A stretch of 7,498 bases of DNA from positions 1-7,498 of the forward strand of contig JAFMSB010000073.1 in NCBI GenBank assembly GCA_017353815.1, given 5' to 3'. Positions 7,301-7,498 of the stretch are shown here, one piece after another. The first letter of the stretch is position 1, and every line of letters begins with the position of its first letter. A program made the translations under genes and the position numbers. The stretch comes from Methylocapsa sp. (GTDB lineage: Bacteria > Pseudomonadota > Alphaproteobacteria > Rhizobiales > Beijerinckiaceae). The notes below the pieces were generated by a model. That model did no database searches, was not told where the DNA came from, and was given only the letters and a program-made list of their open reading frames with translations.

Positions 7301-7374
7301 TCCGGCCAGCAGAATACAATGTGAGCAAGCGCTACCGTGCTTGCATGGAGGTGATAGCGATCAAAGGACCGTGA
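4303..7374 (+). CDS. TPR - GT41 (O-GlcNAc transferase/SPINDLY-like) - methyltransferase fusion protein
   Basis: One uninterrupted frame encodes 1023 residues in three parts. Residues 30-301 are eight TPRs in exact 34-residue register; N101, N135, N169, N203, N237 and N271 form an asparagine ladder like that of human OGT. Residues about 381-735 are a GT41 catalytic region, beginning LRIGYLSSDFCRHATALLM. H394, K564 (NNTYKI) and the HTTASD block at 642-647 match OGT H498, K842 and HTTGMD 920-925, so it should be an active UDP-sugar-dependent protein O-glycosyltransferase. A linker (736-770) leads to a putative zinc site, C774/C777 and C809/C812. A class I methyltransferase follows: motif I LDAGFGNGS at 867-875, acidic D891, ADVLEHIP at 927-934, and LLREGGVLFLSMPN at 946-959. 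The ATG at 4303 has only a weak GAGA upstream, but all domains lie inside it. A cytosolic location is likely, as no signal or membrane segment is seen. Donor sugar, acceptor and methyl target are unknown. Confidence 0.93.
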   Translation: MDAAAAEKSGPVRESAPDGEDREAALAGAELLAGALEFFRAGRLDEAQEAYRQVLAREPNHPLCLHHLGLIAHQRGEHAAAEALIESALSAKPDYAEAMSNLAVVRRTLGDKHGSLAAAKQAVMFAPALAQAHSNLGNALEDLGWLDAALAAYRKAAALSPAFVEAHLNCAHILRRLGRTGEAAAACEGIISIRPDAAEPHFNLGNILKELRQPGKAADAFRRALALRPNFAEAHVNLGNLLQAQEDHAAAVEAYIQALALRPDLAEAHANLGAAYENRGELSKAIDCYRTSVKLNPDFLAVRAWLYHQRRQICDWDGIEAEEAEILSLLAQERNEAAHPFVTLSMGASALLQRQVAQKFVKKFEAPPFVHERPEHNAARKLRIGYLSSDFCRHATALLMAELFERHDKSSYEIFAYSHGPDDRSELGRRLRDAFDIFTDISPMTDEEAARRVKEDRIDILVELKGFTKGARTGIAAQRPAPVQVSFVGFPGTMGADFIDYVIADPIVLPVDQQAFYNEKIVHLPHCYQPNDTKRLIADLTPTRAQCGLPEQGFVFCSFNNTYKITPKFFTIWMRLLKETPGSVLWLLDANGFVKDNLRREAALRGVDPERLIFAPRLAPPEHLARHRLAGLFLDTLPYNAHTTASDALWAGLPVLTCMGETFAGRVAASLLQAAGLPELVTRSAAEYEALALHLAREPEVLQALRHKLAGNRLSAPVFDILNYTRAYEAALRRMWEIWANGSEPQSFTIAPGSQRALAETAKPPIARIAYRACPLCDGSDFPAVIAADCSKHPIYHPRLPPVMNWLECRNCGHVFTEGYFDGEALALVFAKTQPCQTVGYDMERQRPVSARIVERIARHMPEGYWLDAGFGNGSLLFTAQEWGYTPIGLDLRAENVRALKLLGIEAHCQPIEALDHDSRYSIISMADVLEHIPFPKMALAAAHGLLREGGVLFLSMPNMDSMIWQLLHANGINPYWAEIEHYHNFSRGRLYDLLAQHGFRPAEYNVSKRYRACMEVIAIKGP

Positions 7375-7457
7375 GGGCAGATGCATTGCCCGCGCTGGCA
7401 GACCCCCGGTTGGCCGGTGAAGGTGATCACTAAAGTCACTTCGATGCAGGCCGGCGT

Positions 7458-7491
7458 GCGTCACGGTCCTGGGCGGGCGTCACTGTCCTGG
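7458..7491. repeat. imperfect tandem 15-base repeat, 19-base period
   Basis: GCGTCACGGTCCTGG (7458-7472) recurs as GCGTCACTGTCCTGG (7477-7491), identical at 14 of 15 positions with a 19-base offset. A further GTCAC occurs at 7435-7439, next to the 8-base palindrome GTGATCAC (7423-7430). The stretch follows the large gene, and the window ends 7 bases later. It may be the start of a longer array, a pair of regulator sites for a downstream gene, or coincidence. Confidence 0.4.
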
Positions 7492-7498
7492 AGTCTTT

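Noticed and set aside
6931..7464. Minus-strand frame of 177 codons across the methyltransferase region
   Set aside because: It lies opposite a coding region with clear conserved motifs and shows no recognisable domain; it is typical of GC-rich antisense frames.
7381..7498. Frame opening at ATG 7381 and running off the window end
   Set aside because: Only 39 codons are visible. The purine stretch GAGGG ends just 3 bases before the ATG, too close for a good site, and no motif is recognisable. It may be a partial gene but cannot be supported.

Overview
This GC-rich window comes from an alphaproteobacterium, most likely a member of the Hyphomicrobiales (Rhizobiales). The evidence is a gcrA gene, which is restricted to Alphaproteobacteria, together with an SRAP protein of the alphaproteobacterial 'TSFSE' type and a secreted PRC-barrel protein of a style I know from rhizobial relatives. 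The genus cannot be read from the sequence; a Beijerinckiaceae-like organism is only a guess. No tRNA, rRNA, CRISPR array, transposase or integrase is visible.

Layout. The window opens on the cell-cycle regulator gcrA (+). It converges on a pair of minus-strand genes: a class I SAM methyltransferase (upstream) and an SRAP/HMCES-type abasic-site protein with a TTG start (downstream). A 181-base divergent gap separates the methyltransferase from a secreted PRC-barrel protein (+). That gene converges on yggS (-), a PLP-homeostasis protein, and a strong hairpin terminator lies between them. Next, about 540 bases (3761-4302) hold no firmly recognisable gene. They contain one 140-codon reading frame with a very good ribosome binding site but no recognisable fold, followed by GC-rich potential stem-loops. 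The rest is one large gene (4303-7374) encoding a 1023-residue protein. It ends in about 120 bases with an imperfect 15-base tandem repeat.

Main point of interest. The large protein joins three parts in one uninterrupted frame: eight regular 34-residue TPRs with an asparagine ladder, a GT41 (O-GlcNAc transferase/SPINDLY) catalytic region with its key residues intact, and a C-terminal class I methyltransferase preceded by a four-cysteine putative zinc site. TPR-GT41 proteins are common. A fused methyltransferase whose front end resembles sugar methyltransferases suggests, as inference, an enzyme that glycosylates a protein and then methylates the sugar or the acceptor. The other genes look like ordinary alphaproteobacterial housekeeping or accessory genes with no evident functional link to it.
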